A stretch of 64,000 nt of DNA from positions 1 to 64,000 of the forward strand of contig NBIV01000063.1 of the NCBI GenBank assembly GCA_003194525.1, written 5' to 3'. The stretch is from Gracilariopsis chorda. Lineage: Eukaryota > Rhodophyta > Florideophyceae > Gracilariales > Gracilariaceae. The translations under genes and the position numbers were made by a program. This document shows, piece after piece, positions 54,254-64,000 of this stretch (positions within the stretch are counted from its first letter, which is position 1; each line of letters begins with the position of its first letter). The notes beneath the pieces are model-generated. The model saw only the letters and a program-made list of their open reading frames with translations, searched no databases and was not told the origin of the DNA.

Positions 54254-55185
54254 TCACACATCAACAACCAAACCATCCAACGTCTTTCCCTGTCCTTTGT
54301 GAACGGTAGCTGCCAACTCCAGACGAATGTGGAACTGCCTTCGAATCTTGCGAATGTCTCCGAAAGCAAACTCGAAGTCTATAAGATGCAGGAGCTGTCG
54401 TTCCAGCACCTGTCGGTTCTCATCGAATAGAGCCACCTGCATCGTAAACTGATCGACACGCACGACTACGAACAGCTTTTCGTTCACCACAGCAGGATGC
54501 AGCACGTCCCGAATAACCATAACTGGCACACCAGTCCTCAAATCCAAGTTATGAAATGGTACTCCAGTAGGTGCATACTCATATGCAAACTCGGGAACAA
54601 AGGTATTGGTGACGTTGGGCTCTGAGTTTTATACACAGTCAGGTTGTACCGCCGTGGTTGACGGAAGAGTGAAGCGTTCAACAGGAAACAGATCCAGGGC
54701 TGCCGCATTATGTTCATGCGTCGTGTTTTGAGCCACTTTTACAGGACTTGGTAAGCAGTTAGAATGCCACCGGTAGATCTAAGTGGTAGTGGAGCGTCGT
54801 TGGGTATTGTTTTGCGTGCAATGGAACGTAACAGCGACTCAAGTGCCGGATCATTTGCTTGGCGTACTTTTTCTGTGAGACACAGCACTTAAACGGAGCA
54901 CAACGTCAACAGATCACTCTTCCACGGCAATTCGTTGAGAATGTTTGTCTACGCTAGTCTCACGTATCCACTTGGCTCTGCCTCCAGTTACCCTTATTGC
55001 ACCACAGGAAGCAGCTCGGAGTAGTCGCCGGATATAACGATGGTCAACGCCCCAAACGGAGGCGGTTTTCGCATTCTGCTGCAGCGAAGATCTTTGAGCA
55101 ACGCATCCATGAGTTCAAAGAGCTTTCGTGAGAGCATGGAAACTTCATCCAAGAACAGCAGTTGTACTTCGCGTAGCAGTTCCAC
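54254..55185 (-). pseudogene. Helitron helicase, C-terminal part
   Basis: 54994-55185 holds motif II L-L-F-L-D-E-V-S-M-L and motif III I-S-G-D-Y-S-E-L-L-P-V. 54254-54547 holds motif VI L-E-L-A-A-T-V-H-K-G-Q-G-K-T-L. Together they identify a PIF1-family helicase as fused in Helitron proteins. The stretch between them is not open. Confidence 0.88.
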
Positions 55186-55194
55186 ACGTTGAGC

Positions 55195-56482
55195 TCAGGG
55201 ACCGTATCTGGGAGAAGTGGCAGTAGTGCTTCTTGTACTGTCCTTGTCAGCTACACCCAGTCCGAAAAGGATATGTAACGTGCGGCCACTTTCGTACAAC
55301 GATGCTTCAATGCCTGTTGTAGCAATAATTTTGGCGAGCATACCTTCCACCTCAGCGATATCGCGAAGGAGGCTGAGCACGTACGTATTTCTGGTTCCTG
55401 CGGATCCTTGCAGAAAGAACATGTTTCTAAGAGTGCAAGTTCGGTCCTGTAGCGTTTGCCGTTGTTGCGATGCGGCAATGACGGTGTCAATGAGTTGTAT
55501 TTGGCAAGTTTTTAAGGTGGCGTACCTTGACTGCAACGTTGACGTATTTGGTACCAATCGGGCGTCTCGGGTTGTTGTAACTCGATTCTCATCAGTCAAG
55601 GCTGCCTTATTATGCTGTAAGGGTTGTGAGAAGAAGCTGTAGTCGCGTAGCAGTGGTCCACCGTGCCGGTCGTAGATCTCCAACACACGTCGATACATTT
55701 CTTATTTTTGCTGCTGCTCATCTCCTGTATGTATGTCGCTACATAGCGCCTCCCAGTTTTCGAGGACCATTTTCTCTGGGTCCGCGCTTTGTTGGTATAT
55801 TGTGACACCCAGACTTCGTAGCTTAAAAGGCGCGCTGTAGATCTGCGCTGCTTTTTGACAACATTCAATATCAAACTCTGATCCGTCCGCGAGCAGTGCG
55901 GTTTCACTATAATTTTCATATTTCTGTTCGTTGAAAATGCCTGCGTCTTTATAAAAGCTCGAGCCGTGATTCATAAGTAGCAAACGCAGAGCAAAGAACT
56001 CAATGTCGAACGGTGAAAACCCTCTGATCCTTGCAACGCACTGCTCATCTTCTGTACGCTCTACCACGTACATGGGCGGATCGAAGTCGTCTGTGGAATA
56101 TGAACGCTGGCTCCATCTATTGGTTAGGCACATGGGCAGGATCTTTGCAATACCATCGCACTTTTTTGAAGTACGAAAGGTAGTCGAGGATCGGATATGC
56201 TTTGGGCCTTGCATAATACCTCTCCAACGTCGAATGTGGAGATGCGGAATGGATTTGATTTGGATCTCTGAGCAGAAACGTTCGCTCTCCTTCCAAGTGA
56301 ATGGCCAGTCGCTCTACTTTAGGTACAATCTGAACACGTTGAAACTCGACAATTCTCCAAGCAGAGTTGACGGTGCCCAGTAAATCCGCTTGCATGTATG
56401 CACGAATGTCAACCTGCGCCCAAGGCTCTTTTTGGTCCTCGTTCTGTGTGCGTGTCTCATTAGCACCACTCACACTGAGCAC
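55195..56482 (-). pseudogene. Helitron helicase, N-terminal part and linker
   Basis: 55195-55698 includes the Walker A region F-F-L-Q-G-S-A-G-T-R-N-T-Y, where the usual G-K-T reads R-N-T, so ATP binding is probably lost. 55702-56214 and 56117-56482 match the Helitron linker (A-W-R-I-V-E-F, E-R-L-A-I-H-L-E-G-E, F-F-A-L-R-L-L-L-M). Frames change at least twice. Confidence 0.85.
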
Positions 56483-58136
56483 TATCTCCTGAGATTTGGG
56501 CTGCTTAAACGTTTAATTCATCAGATAAGCCGCTGCACCCCCTCCTTGCGTGCGTTCTACGTTGATATGGTAGCGGTAGTTTTAGGTTAGAGTTGGGTTG
56601 CACGGCACAATCCCAAGGCCTTCTTGCCTTATTCTGCGGTACATCACGCGATTCGTGCCTTCTTCAATGTACCTCTCTGGGACAATCTCCTTGCTGTCTT
56701 ATCCAATCTGGCACCACCCAGTGCGATTCCAACAATGGGGGGAGTGGCAGGGCCTGTGCATAGAATAAATGAGGCCACACGCCACGTCCTCCTCGCCTGG
56801 AAGGGAACGTTCTGCACGAATCAGCTCGTCGAGCACATCAAATTCTTCAATCATGCCTCCTTCGAGCCACACGAGCATATAGTGAGTGATGAGTTACATT
56901 ATGGTCTTAAAACTTGGGCATTGATGCAAGCCCCATGCACTTCATTCCAAAGATGGGCTCCTAGTTCTTATCGAAGTCCTTCATAAAGTCGTTTGATTAC
57001 TGTTTTTACACCCTTCCAATCAGATCCAGCGAATCAAACGGTCAAAGGCGGTTACTCTGTGCCGTAAATGCGCTCCGATGGATGGTGTCCACACCAAGGC
57101 GCTGGATGTTCTCTCTCTAGATGTTCATGGTGATTGTAATGGACAGAGAAAGGGGTCCTTTCCGCCGTACGATCGCCTGTACATCTATGTGCCTGTTCTT
57201 CCAGTACTCTGCTGAGGTGACCGATGCATTGGGCAGAAAGATGCGTCCCATTTGCGCAAACTGGGATGGCGACACATGAACTGTTTGCTGTTGTGCTAGC
57301 TGAATGCCTTGATCTTGTACAATGCGTGCCTGTTGTTCTCTCTCTATAAAACGCAGTCGCATTTCATCAATGTTTGTGTGGGTGCAAAGCATCCACATTT
57401 TCATCAACGGTCAACTGTTCAGAAGGATATTGTCTGACTTAGGTCGCCTATTCGCGCTCTCAGCCCATGTAAGCTTTCGGAGCTTCTATTTGTTGAAGAT
57501 GAGACCTGAGCTCTGCTTTGTGTATTTCTTGCATCCAGAAAGACGCCGATGTCTAAATTTTCTTCCTGATTGCCGTACAGGTAGAGCAGAGGGACAGTGC
57601 CTTTCTCTGCCATTTTGGATCCCAGTTTCAGAAGTCGGTGCTACACTTTCTCGTTGTTTGCCGCATTTGCTATCACCCCATCTCCAGCAATTATATAATG
57701 AGCAGCCGCCAGCACGGCGTGTTCTTCTCTTACGGTTCTTTCTACCAAGCGTGGTACTTGAGACTCCACTCGGTACAGGCTAGTCGGATCTACGACGAGC
57801 GTTCTCATTATCGTCGGCACCCACCAGAAGCATCTTCAGGGAGAGAGCCGACACCTGCGTATGCAGCACTGACTGTGGCACTTCGGGTTCCCTCGTGTCC
57901 ACGTACGACTAATCCTTGTTCTGCAGCTTGCACGTTGATCTAGACCGCAGTCTCTGCATTTTGTTGTTGTTGTTGCGTGCTAAGTATTGATCGGTACCTC
58001 TTCCACACCCCGTCTGGCTTAAGTTGAATCCTATCTTACAACCTGGGCGAATTTTCCTGTAAGTTGATGTCTTGAATGAACGCACGCAAGTTGGCACGCT
58101 TAAAGTGAGATGGATCCAAGGAAGGCGGAGCGGCAC
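56483..58136 (-). pseudogene. Helitron Rep (HUH nuclease) region
   Basis: 57117-57407 has G-R-I-F-L-P-N-A-S-V-T-S-A-E-Y-W and a following L-S-L-S-I-T-I-T-M-N that match the start of Helitron Rep (I-L-P-x-x-F ... F-I-T-F-T-C-N). Near 56580-56630 V-M-Y-R-R-I-R and Y-H-I-N-V-E match its later part. The place of the HUH histidines reads as an I-N-A-Q-V-L-like sequence near 56930, so the nuclease site seems to be lost. Confidence 0.75.
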
Positions 58137-58344
58137 CCCACAGAAAGCTGTAGCGCGTTTTGTTCTGGTTCTGTTTGGGGAGAGCGAGAGCTACGTCGTA
58201 GTCAAGTCTGAGAAACGGACCGCCTCACGTCACATAATACATGTCCATGAACGCTTTCGTAGTTTCTAATAGCGTATTGAAGTTGAAGAAATGGCCTTGA
58301 AAGGCTCTCAGGCTATAAAAACTGCAAACCAACTCGCTGCTATG

Positions 58345-59137
58345 CTATGCCTTCTGGGGAGCGTGACGCCCCACCCTGATATTCTTCACATGCCACAGTA
58401 CACGATGGTGGTCTCTTTGCCAAGCAAAAGCACCCAGAATGCTTCCAGCTACAAATTTTGAATATCCAGTCCAGTTAGGGGCAGGAGGAGAGCGTGTGTG
58501 AGTTTTCTTCGCTCCTTTCGTATCGCCTTTCACCTGCAGTGGGAAGCGTTTCAGTTTCTTGCACGCTTGCACAGATGGCCGTATCATTTGTCGCCTGAGC
58601 TCCCACGAGATCAAACGCATATTAAACGCGATACAGTCCTCGATCAGGACGCTAAGCATACTGCATTACCGTCTTATCAAGCTGTTTCTGCTGCAGCGGC
58701 AGGTGTGAGGGAGCCGGTGTGGTCTCGTTCTCTTCGATCTCCATCGGAATGAGCATCCACTCTTCCACTTGATTTTGCGGTATAGCAGGCTTCTGCGGCG
58801 GATGTGAAGGATCAGAAGTGATCGGCAGAGCAGGCTGTTGCAGTGGCTGTGAGGGCGTGGGATTTATCTCATTCTGTTCCATTTCCATGAGAGCGGGCAT
58901 CTCTTCTTCAGGCATTGGTGGGAGAGGCGGAGACATAGGAGGCAGATGAATGTGACTGAGAAGGTCTCTGACAAACTCCAGAAATCCAGGTATTCGGCAA
59001 GAAGTTGGTAGCGCTGTGGGAATGGACCCATTCGCCTCAGTGACGGAAGTAGGTGCAAGGAGTATTTTCGTCTTCTTCCACGGCTGGAACAATGGTTCCT
59101 TGCAAATGTGCTCTGCTTTCATTAACCGCCATTTCAT
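58345..59137 (-). pseudogene. Probable N-terminal region of the Helitron protein
   Basis: Two overlapping frames: 58652-59137 is rich in Pro, Glu and Met with repeated P-P-x-P and M-E-x-E motifs, and 58345-58659 is basic. Neither has a recognised domain. Assignment rests on position upstream of Rep. Confidence 0.4.
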
Positions 59138-59463
59138 ATGGATCGGGAGGAACTGGTATTCGTCGAGGAAGTCCAGGTCGTCCAGTTCCTGGCCTTGCGG
59201 CGCCTGAGTTCACTCTGGCTCTTCTCGAATTGGCTCTGACACCACGAGAATTGGCTCTGGCTCCTCCCGAATTGGCTCCGACCTCTCCATCGTATGCTCG
59301 AGCACCTCGAGCATTCCGTCTGGCGCCTCCAGAATTGGCTCTGACACCTCCAGAATTCTCTCTGGCACCGCTGGCATTGGATCAATCACCCCAGTTATTC
59401 GCTCTGGCGCCTTCAGTATTGGTCTGGCCCCATCAGAGTTCGGACGTGGACCTTCTCGCGCCA
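59134..59463 (-). repeat. Short tandem protein-like repeat, E-P-I-L type
   Basis: From the ATG at 59463 the minus strand encodes repeated units of about 7-10 residues (E-R-I-L-E-V-S, E-P-I-L-E-A-P, E-P-I-R-E-E-P). It corresponds to an imperfect DNA repeat of CCAGAATTGGCTCTG type on the + strand. It may be the start of the Helitron protein or an independent minisatellite. Confidence 0.5.
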
Positions 59464-60200
59464 TACTAGTTTTAAAAAGTAAGAAACAACAATTCTAGTT
59501 TTCTAACCCCCAAAAAAACTCGCAAGATTTCCAGAATACTTATCCAAAATAAAAATGTTGAAAATAAAAATCTGGTTTTGGTTTGTTCCATTGCACTCAC
59601 TGGGCTTAGTTGCATGAGCAATAAAAAAAATCTGGAAAACTTATATTTTACCCGATGCAGTCGTGCGCAGCACAGAGACTCTCGACACAAACCTGTTTAG
59701 TTATGACGGGCGGAGTGTGCCCAGCTGGTTTTCAAGCCGTTTGAGGTTTAACCCGCGTTAAATTAAAGGTATTTGACTGCCTTTACTCCCACGACGAAGT
59801 GTGCTTTCGGGTCCCAAGAGGTACGACACGTTGGCCACACCGGACTCTGCATAGCAAGCTGGTACTAGGTCCAGAAAACCCTCAGACTTGCTGGATCGCC
59901 GTCAAACGACCAGTATACCACAGACGAGCACCTGACCTTTCCCAGATCTGTGGAGCTCAATGGGTTACTCTTGTAGTGACCTACAAATGAGCTCTGCCTT
60001 TCTTGGTCCCAGACCAGCAACAGTGCCCAAAGTAGCAAAAGGTTACGACACTGCACTATTGGCCAAGCCTGAAATGGGAGGTGAAAACAGTGGTTAGGGT
60101 CAACACGAGAGATGCTTTTCGCACTATGACAGTGCACGACATATGCTCTCTGCATTTTCCTGCACTGCCGCAGTGCAAAAACCCAGCCAGGTGTCGCAGA
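59464..60200. other. Helitron 5' region and junction with satellite
   Basis: No gene. AT-rich runs at 59460-59640. Satellite similarity resumes at about 60200-60225 (GGCTGGCACTGCAGTAATTT). The Helitron 5' end should lie here. Confidence 0.4.
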
Positions 60201-63200
60201 ATCCCCCTACTGCTGAGTGGCTGGCACTGCAGTAATTTAATGTCGTGCCAGCAATTCGGAAACATCGGCAGTCAACGATCATCAGCAGCGAAGCAGCCAA
60301 TTAGCTTTGACCTTTGATGCTACTGATGTTGATGCTGTTGGTGCCACTGCTGCTGCTGCTGCTGAATGGAAGGGAGGCTGTTCTCCAAAAGACTTTTCTA
60401 TTTGCGGTAGAGGGGGCATCCAGGCGTGTTCTTTTTCGAAATACACATCATCAATCAACAAATACCACTTCATACTTCAAATAATGTATATAGTGGAGCC
60501 ACAATTAGAAGCGATATTTTGCCGCCAGCGGTGCTGCTTTCCACTGATTGAGGGGCAAATCGGGGGATCGGTACGCCATTTCTGCTCACTATCGCTTGCA
60601 AGCGGCCGGAAAATCAATGAGAGCCGCGTCGCGGAGAGTGAATATGCAATAGAGTTGCAACTGAGCACCCACGCGTTGGGGAATGGCATACACTGCAGTT
60701 GTGGATGGAGATTACAGTGGATTTTAGTTGGTTAGCTTTGCCAAAATGACTGCAGTTCCATCCACTGTGCAGTGGGATGGGTAGCAGTGCTGTAGGGCAA
60801 GCCACTGACCAGCAGCAGCAGTCAACCTACAGCAGCAGCCTATTAGCATTGCTGCTTTTGCCACTGCTGCTGCTGAATGTTTTGAATGGAATGGAGGCGG
60901 CTCATCGAAAGACTTTTTTACCTGCGCTTAAGGGGGCATACAGGGGTATTCTTTTTCGAAACTACTCCCATCAACCAACAATTACCCCCTCATACGTCAA
61001 TAAATATATATAGGGGAGAGACAAGTAGAAGCAGCATTTGGCCAAGGGCGGCGGTGCGCGCCGATGACTAGGGGTGAGTTTGGCAGACTTGCAGGCCAGT
61101 TTTGCTCTTTAACGCTCGGAAAACGTCTTCAATCCAATGACAACCGCGGCTCTGAGAATGATTTTGAGACAAGAGAAGCTGTAGATGGTGCTCGATTGAG
61201 GTATGATGTGCACTGTGCAGCTGCATGTAAGTTTGGAATATCGCTTAAGCTATGTGGTAAAATCTGCCTGCTTCTTAGTAACAGGCTGTGCAGTCCTTGT
61301 TATAGTGCCAGCTGCTGAAGATCATACAGGCAATCAACATGCAGGAGCAGCCGATGCATCATATGCTTATCTGCTGCTGTCACATCTTCTGATTTCTTTA
61401 AATGGTAGGGAGGCGTATTGCCAAATCAGATTTTTGCATGCGCAAACAGGGGCATGCAAAACTGTATATTGGGGCACCACCTCCGTTCAATCAAAAATCC
61501 CTCTAATACATAAAAAATGCTTAATAGTAGAGACTCAAAAATATGCGTACGAATCCATTTTTGGCTGAACGCAACAAAGTATGTTTTACATGCTGCGCCA
61601 GAGCCAAACTTCGGTTGATGGATCCAAAGAGGTAGTAAAAATACAACTGTAACCTTGGTTTATTATTTTAATGACACATATTGTTCTAATTGCACTTGAT
61701 TGCAATTCGCTGGCACTGCGGTCATTTACTGTAAGACAGGCCACTGAGCAACAGCGGCAGTCAACATGCAGGGGTGGCCAAGCAGCCAATAAGCTTTGAG
61801 GTTTGCTACTGCTGCTGAATTTTCAAATTGGCGGGAATTCGTTGTGCCAAACTGTCACTTGCATGCACTAAACGGGGCGTGCAAGGTGATGTTTTGTCAC
61901 AACGCCTCCCATCACTTAACAACACCCCCATCATCCTTCAGCAAATCATTATATCATGGAGCGGTGTTGAGACAAGTTGAAGCGGCCTGTGGCCGCGGGC
62001 GGCGCTGTGCACTGCTGAATAAGGGTGAATTTGGGGAGTCTGCAGGCCGTTTCTGCTCGCTATCGCTCGCAAACGGCCTGCAAACCAATGATTGCCGCGA
62101 AGCAGAGATGGAATATGGAATAGGATTGCTATTGAATGTTCCCGCGTTTGTTATTGGCTGGCACTGCAGTAATATGTGTAGAGTACAGTAGATTGTAATG
62201 GGCTGGTACTGCCAAAATGTATGCAGTGCCAGCCAGTGTGCGACGACCTGGCTGGCAGTGCTGGAGTGCCAGCAATTGAGCAGCTGCAGCAGTTAACATG
62301 CAGGAGCAGCCACTTAGGTTTGAGCTTTGGTGGTGCTGCTGCTGTTGCTCATGGTGCTGGTGCTCCTGAGTTTTTTGAATGGAAGGGACGTGGTTCTCCA
62401 AAAGACTTTTATACTTGCGTTGAAGGGGGCGCGCAGGCATGCTTTTTAACAATGACTCCCATCATTAAACAACAACCTCCTAATACTTCAATAAATCTAC
62501 ATAGTGGACAGACAAGTGGGAGCGCCCTTCAGCTGCGGGTGGCTCTGCTGAAAATGGGTGAATTTGTGAAATCTGCAAATCGTTTTACCTCGCCATTGCT
62601 TGAAAACCGCGTGCGGACCAATGAGAGCCCTCGGGTCGAGAGTGATATTGAAACGTCAGAAGCTATAGACCGTACTGAACTGAGATATAAGATGCAATGT
62701 TCAGGTGCTCTAAATTTCGGATGATCGCTTAAGTCATATGGCCCAAACTGCCTGCTTTTGAGTAAGAGGCACTGCAGTCCATCATGGAGTGCCAACCAAT
62801 CGTCACTGACCCGGCTATCAACATACAGCAGCACCCAATACAGTGTAGGCGTAGCTGCTGCTGCGACTGCTGATTTCTTTAAATAGTACGGTGACGTTGT
62901 GCGAAATTGGGCTTTTTCATTTGCGTACAAGTTCATGCAAAGCTCTTTATTGGCTCACAGCCTCCACTCAAGCAAGAGCACCTCCTTCATACATCAAATA
63001 ATGCCTAAGAGTAGAGAGAAAAATATGCCTTTGAATCCAGTTAAAGCTGTACACAGCAAACTAGATTCGGCAAGCTGCACCGGAGCCGAACTTTGGTAGA
63101 TGGATCCAGAAACGTATTAGGAGCACAAATGTAAGCTTATTTTATTTACTCACTGCAATGTGTTGGTCTGAGTGCTCTTGGTTGCAATTGGCTGGGACTG

Positions 63201-64000
63201 CAGTCATTTACTACAGTACCAGCTAGTGACCAACAGTGGCAGTGAACATGCAGCAGCAGCCAATAAACTCTTAGCTTTGCTGCTGCTGCTGCTACATTTT
63301 TTAACTGGCGGGGAGGCATTGTGGCAAAGCGGAAATTGCATGCACTGAAGGGGGCGTGCAATGGGATTATTTTGCGCAATGGTTCTCGTCAATCAACACC
63401 ACCCTCCTCATCTTTTAGCACATCATTTTAGTACGCGGCTGTATTGAGACCATAGACGTGGGCTTCGGCTGCAGGCGGCGCTACGTGCCGCAGAAATAGG
63501 AGCACTTCGGGGGATCTGCATGCCGTTTCTGGTCACTATCGCTCGTAAACGGCCTGCAAACCAATGAGGGCCATGGTAACGAGAGTGAATGTGGAATAGA
63601 GTAGCAATTGAGCTCCCGTGCGCTGGTGACTGGCTGGCACTGTAGTAGTTTTTGTAGAGAACAGTAGATTGTAATTGGCTAGCAATGCCAAAATGAATGC
63701 AATACCAGCCACTGTGCAATGGGATGGGTAGTACTGCTGTAGTTTCAGCCAATCAGCAGCTGCAGCAGTCAACATACAGCAGTAGCAGAATAGCTTTGAG
63801 CTATGCTGCTGCTGCTGAAGTTTTTGAATGGAAGAGAGGCGTTGCACGAAACGCCGTTTTTACCTGTGCTGAAGAGGGCACACAAGGGGATTGTTTTTAA
63901 AAACGCCTCCCCTCAATCAACAAGTACACCCTCATTTCTATACTCCCAGTGCTATAATTATTTATTCATTTATGAGTGGGATGTTGTTGATTGACGTGAC
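60200..64000 (+). repeat. Higher-order satellite array, 1.48-kb unit, runs off right edge
   Basis: The landmark [GA]T[CTG]AAC before CATGCAGCAGC-like sequence occurs at 60271, 60821, 61333, 61760, 62292, 62817, 63242 and 63768. Monomers fall into three types: A (GGCGGGGA then GCATGCACTGAA), B (GAATGGAAGG then AAAGACTTTT) and C (short, TGATTTCTTTAAAT). The order is B, B, C, A, B, C, A, B. Like monomers recur every 1471-1484 bp, defining a B-C-A higher-order unit. Each monomer has a GCTGCTGCTG tract. No coding function is apparent. Confidence 0.92.
62041..62082. repeat. Palindromic stem in satellite monomers (best copy)
   Basis: TGCAGGCCGTTT and AAACGGCCTGCA form perfect 12-bp arms around an 18-nt spacer. 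Related arms occur in other type A and B copies (63517-63560, 60570-60614 weaker, 53460-53502) and in the inverted copy at 2116-2157, but not in type C. Confidence 0.85.

Larger units (their letters stand above)
53955..60200 (-). mobile_element. Helitron, decayed, flanked by satellite sequence
   Basis: The minus strand carries, in Helitron order, an N-terminal Pro/Glu-rich region, a Rep/HUH region and a PIF1-type helicase. Satellite sequence lies in the same orientation on both sides. The exact ends (5'-TC, CTRR-3' with a hairpin) could not be fixed; the limits come from where satellite similarity stops and starts. It has many frame breaks. Confidence 0.75.

Noticed and set aside
61796-62724. 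Long frames in the satellite array (61796-62191, 62221-62724)
   Set aside because: Open frames differ between monomers of the same type, and the GCTGCTG tracts favour chance ORFs. No domain seen.
60200-64000. CRISPR array
   Set aside because: Units are hundreds of bases long with diverged monomers and a higher-order pattern. There are no short identical repeats with unique spacers, and the window is eukaryotic.

Overview
This window is a dense mosaic of transposable elements and repeats from a eukaryotic nuclear genome. It shows TG...CA LTRs with 5-bp target-site duplications (TSDs), MULE, hAT, PIF/Harbinger, mariner-like and Helitron DNA elements, a higher-order satellite, and no operons or bacterial signals. 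I found no convincing housekeeping gene, rRNA, tRNA or CRISPR array. The host cannot be placed from sequence alone. A TE-rich algal or protist genome, perhaps a red macroalga, is only a guess.

Left third (1-17,023). A gag-protease fragment of an LTR retrotransposon runs off the left edge. A lone inverted satellite monomer follows (1,790-2,285). A worn Ty1/copia element, copia A, spans 3,449-17,018 with TSD GTGCG. It is split by a MULE transposon (5,937-13,816) with 374-bp terminal inverted repeats (TIRs) and a perfect 9-bp TSD. The MULE carries an uninterrupted 1,689-codon gene that joins a Ulp1-type cysteine protease, two zinc-binding DNA-binding folds, a MULE transposase core and a SWIM finger. 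It looks whole and is the most remarkable object here.

Middle (17,024-46,430). A hAT-type MITE (17,380-17,520) precedes a dispersed repeat family (R1). One R1 copy was split by a young copia element, copia B (19,897-25,385, near-identical 210-bp LTRs, TSD AGAAT). Then come a further R1 copy, a mariner-like MITE, a tandem 1.1-1.3 kb duplication holding a solo LTR with a verifiable empty site, a module encoding a C2H2 zinc-finger protein (copy 1, about 31,780-38,380) interrupted by an autonomous-type hAT, a truncated copia C (38,971-42,837), and a 3.4-kb element with long inverted repeats and unrecognised contents.

Right third (46,431-64,000). A second, decayed copy of the zinc-finger module (about 47,080-52,850) contains a hAT MITE that itself contains a Harbinger element; the 17.4-kb MITE supplies the empty-site sequence. 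After a stray satellite monomer, a decayed Helitron (about 53,955-60,200, minus strand) adjoins a higher-order satellite. There, monomers of about 425, 525 and 530 bp repeat as a 1.48-kb unit to the right edge.

Relative order of events visible here: copia A is older than the MULE inside it; the zinc-finger module duplication is older than the separate hAT and MITE/Harbinger insertions in its two copies; the MITE is older than its Harbinger; satellite spread preceded the Helitron insertion. Coordinates given with 'about' rest on comparison by eye of repeat copies.
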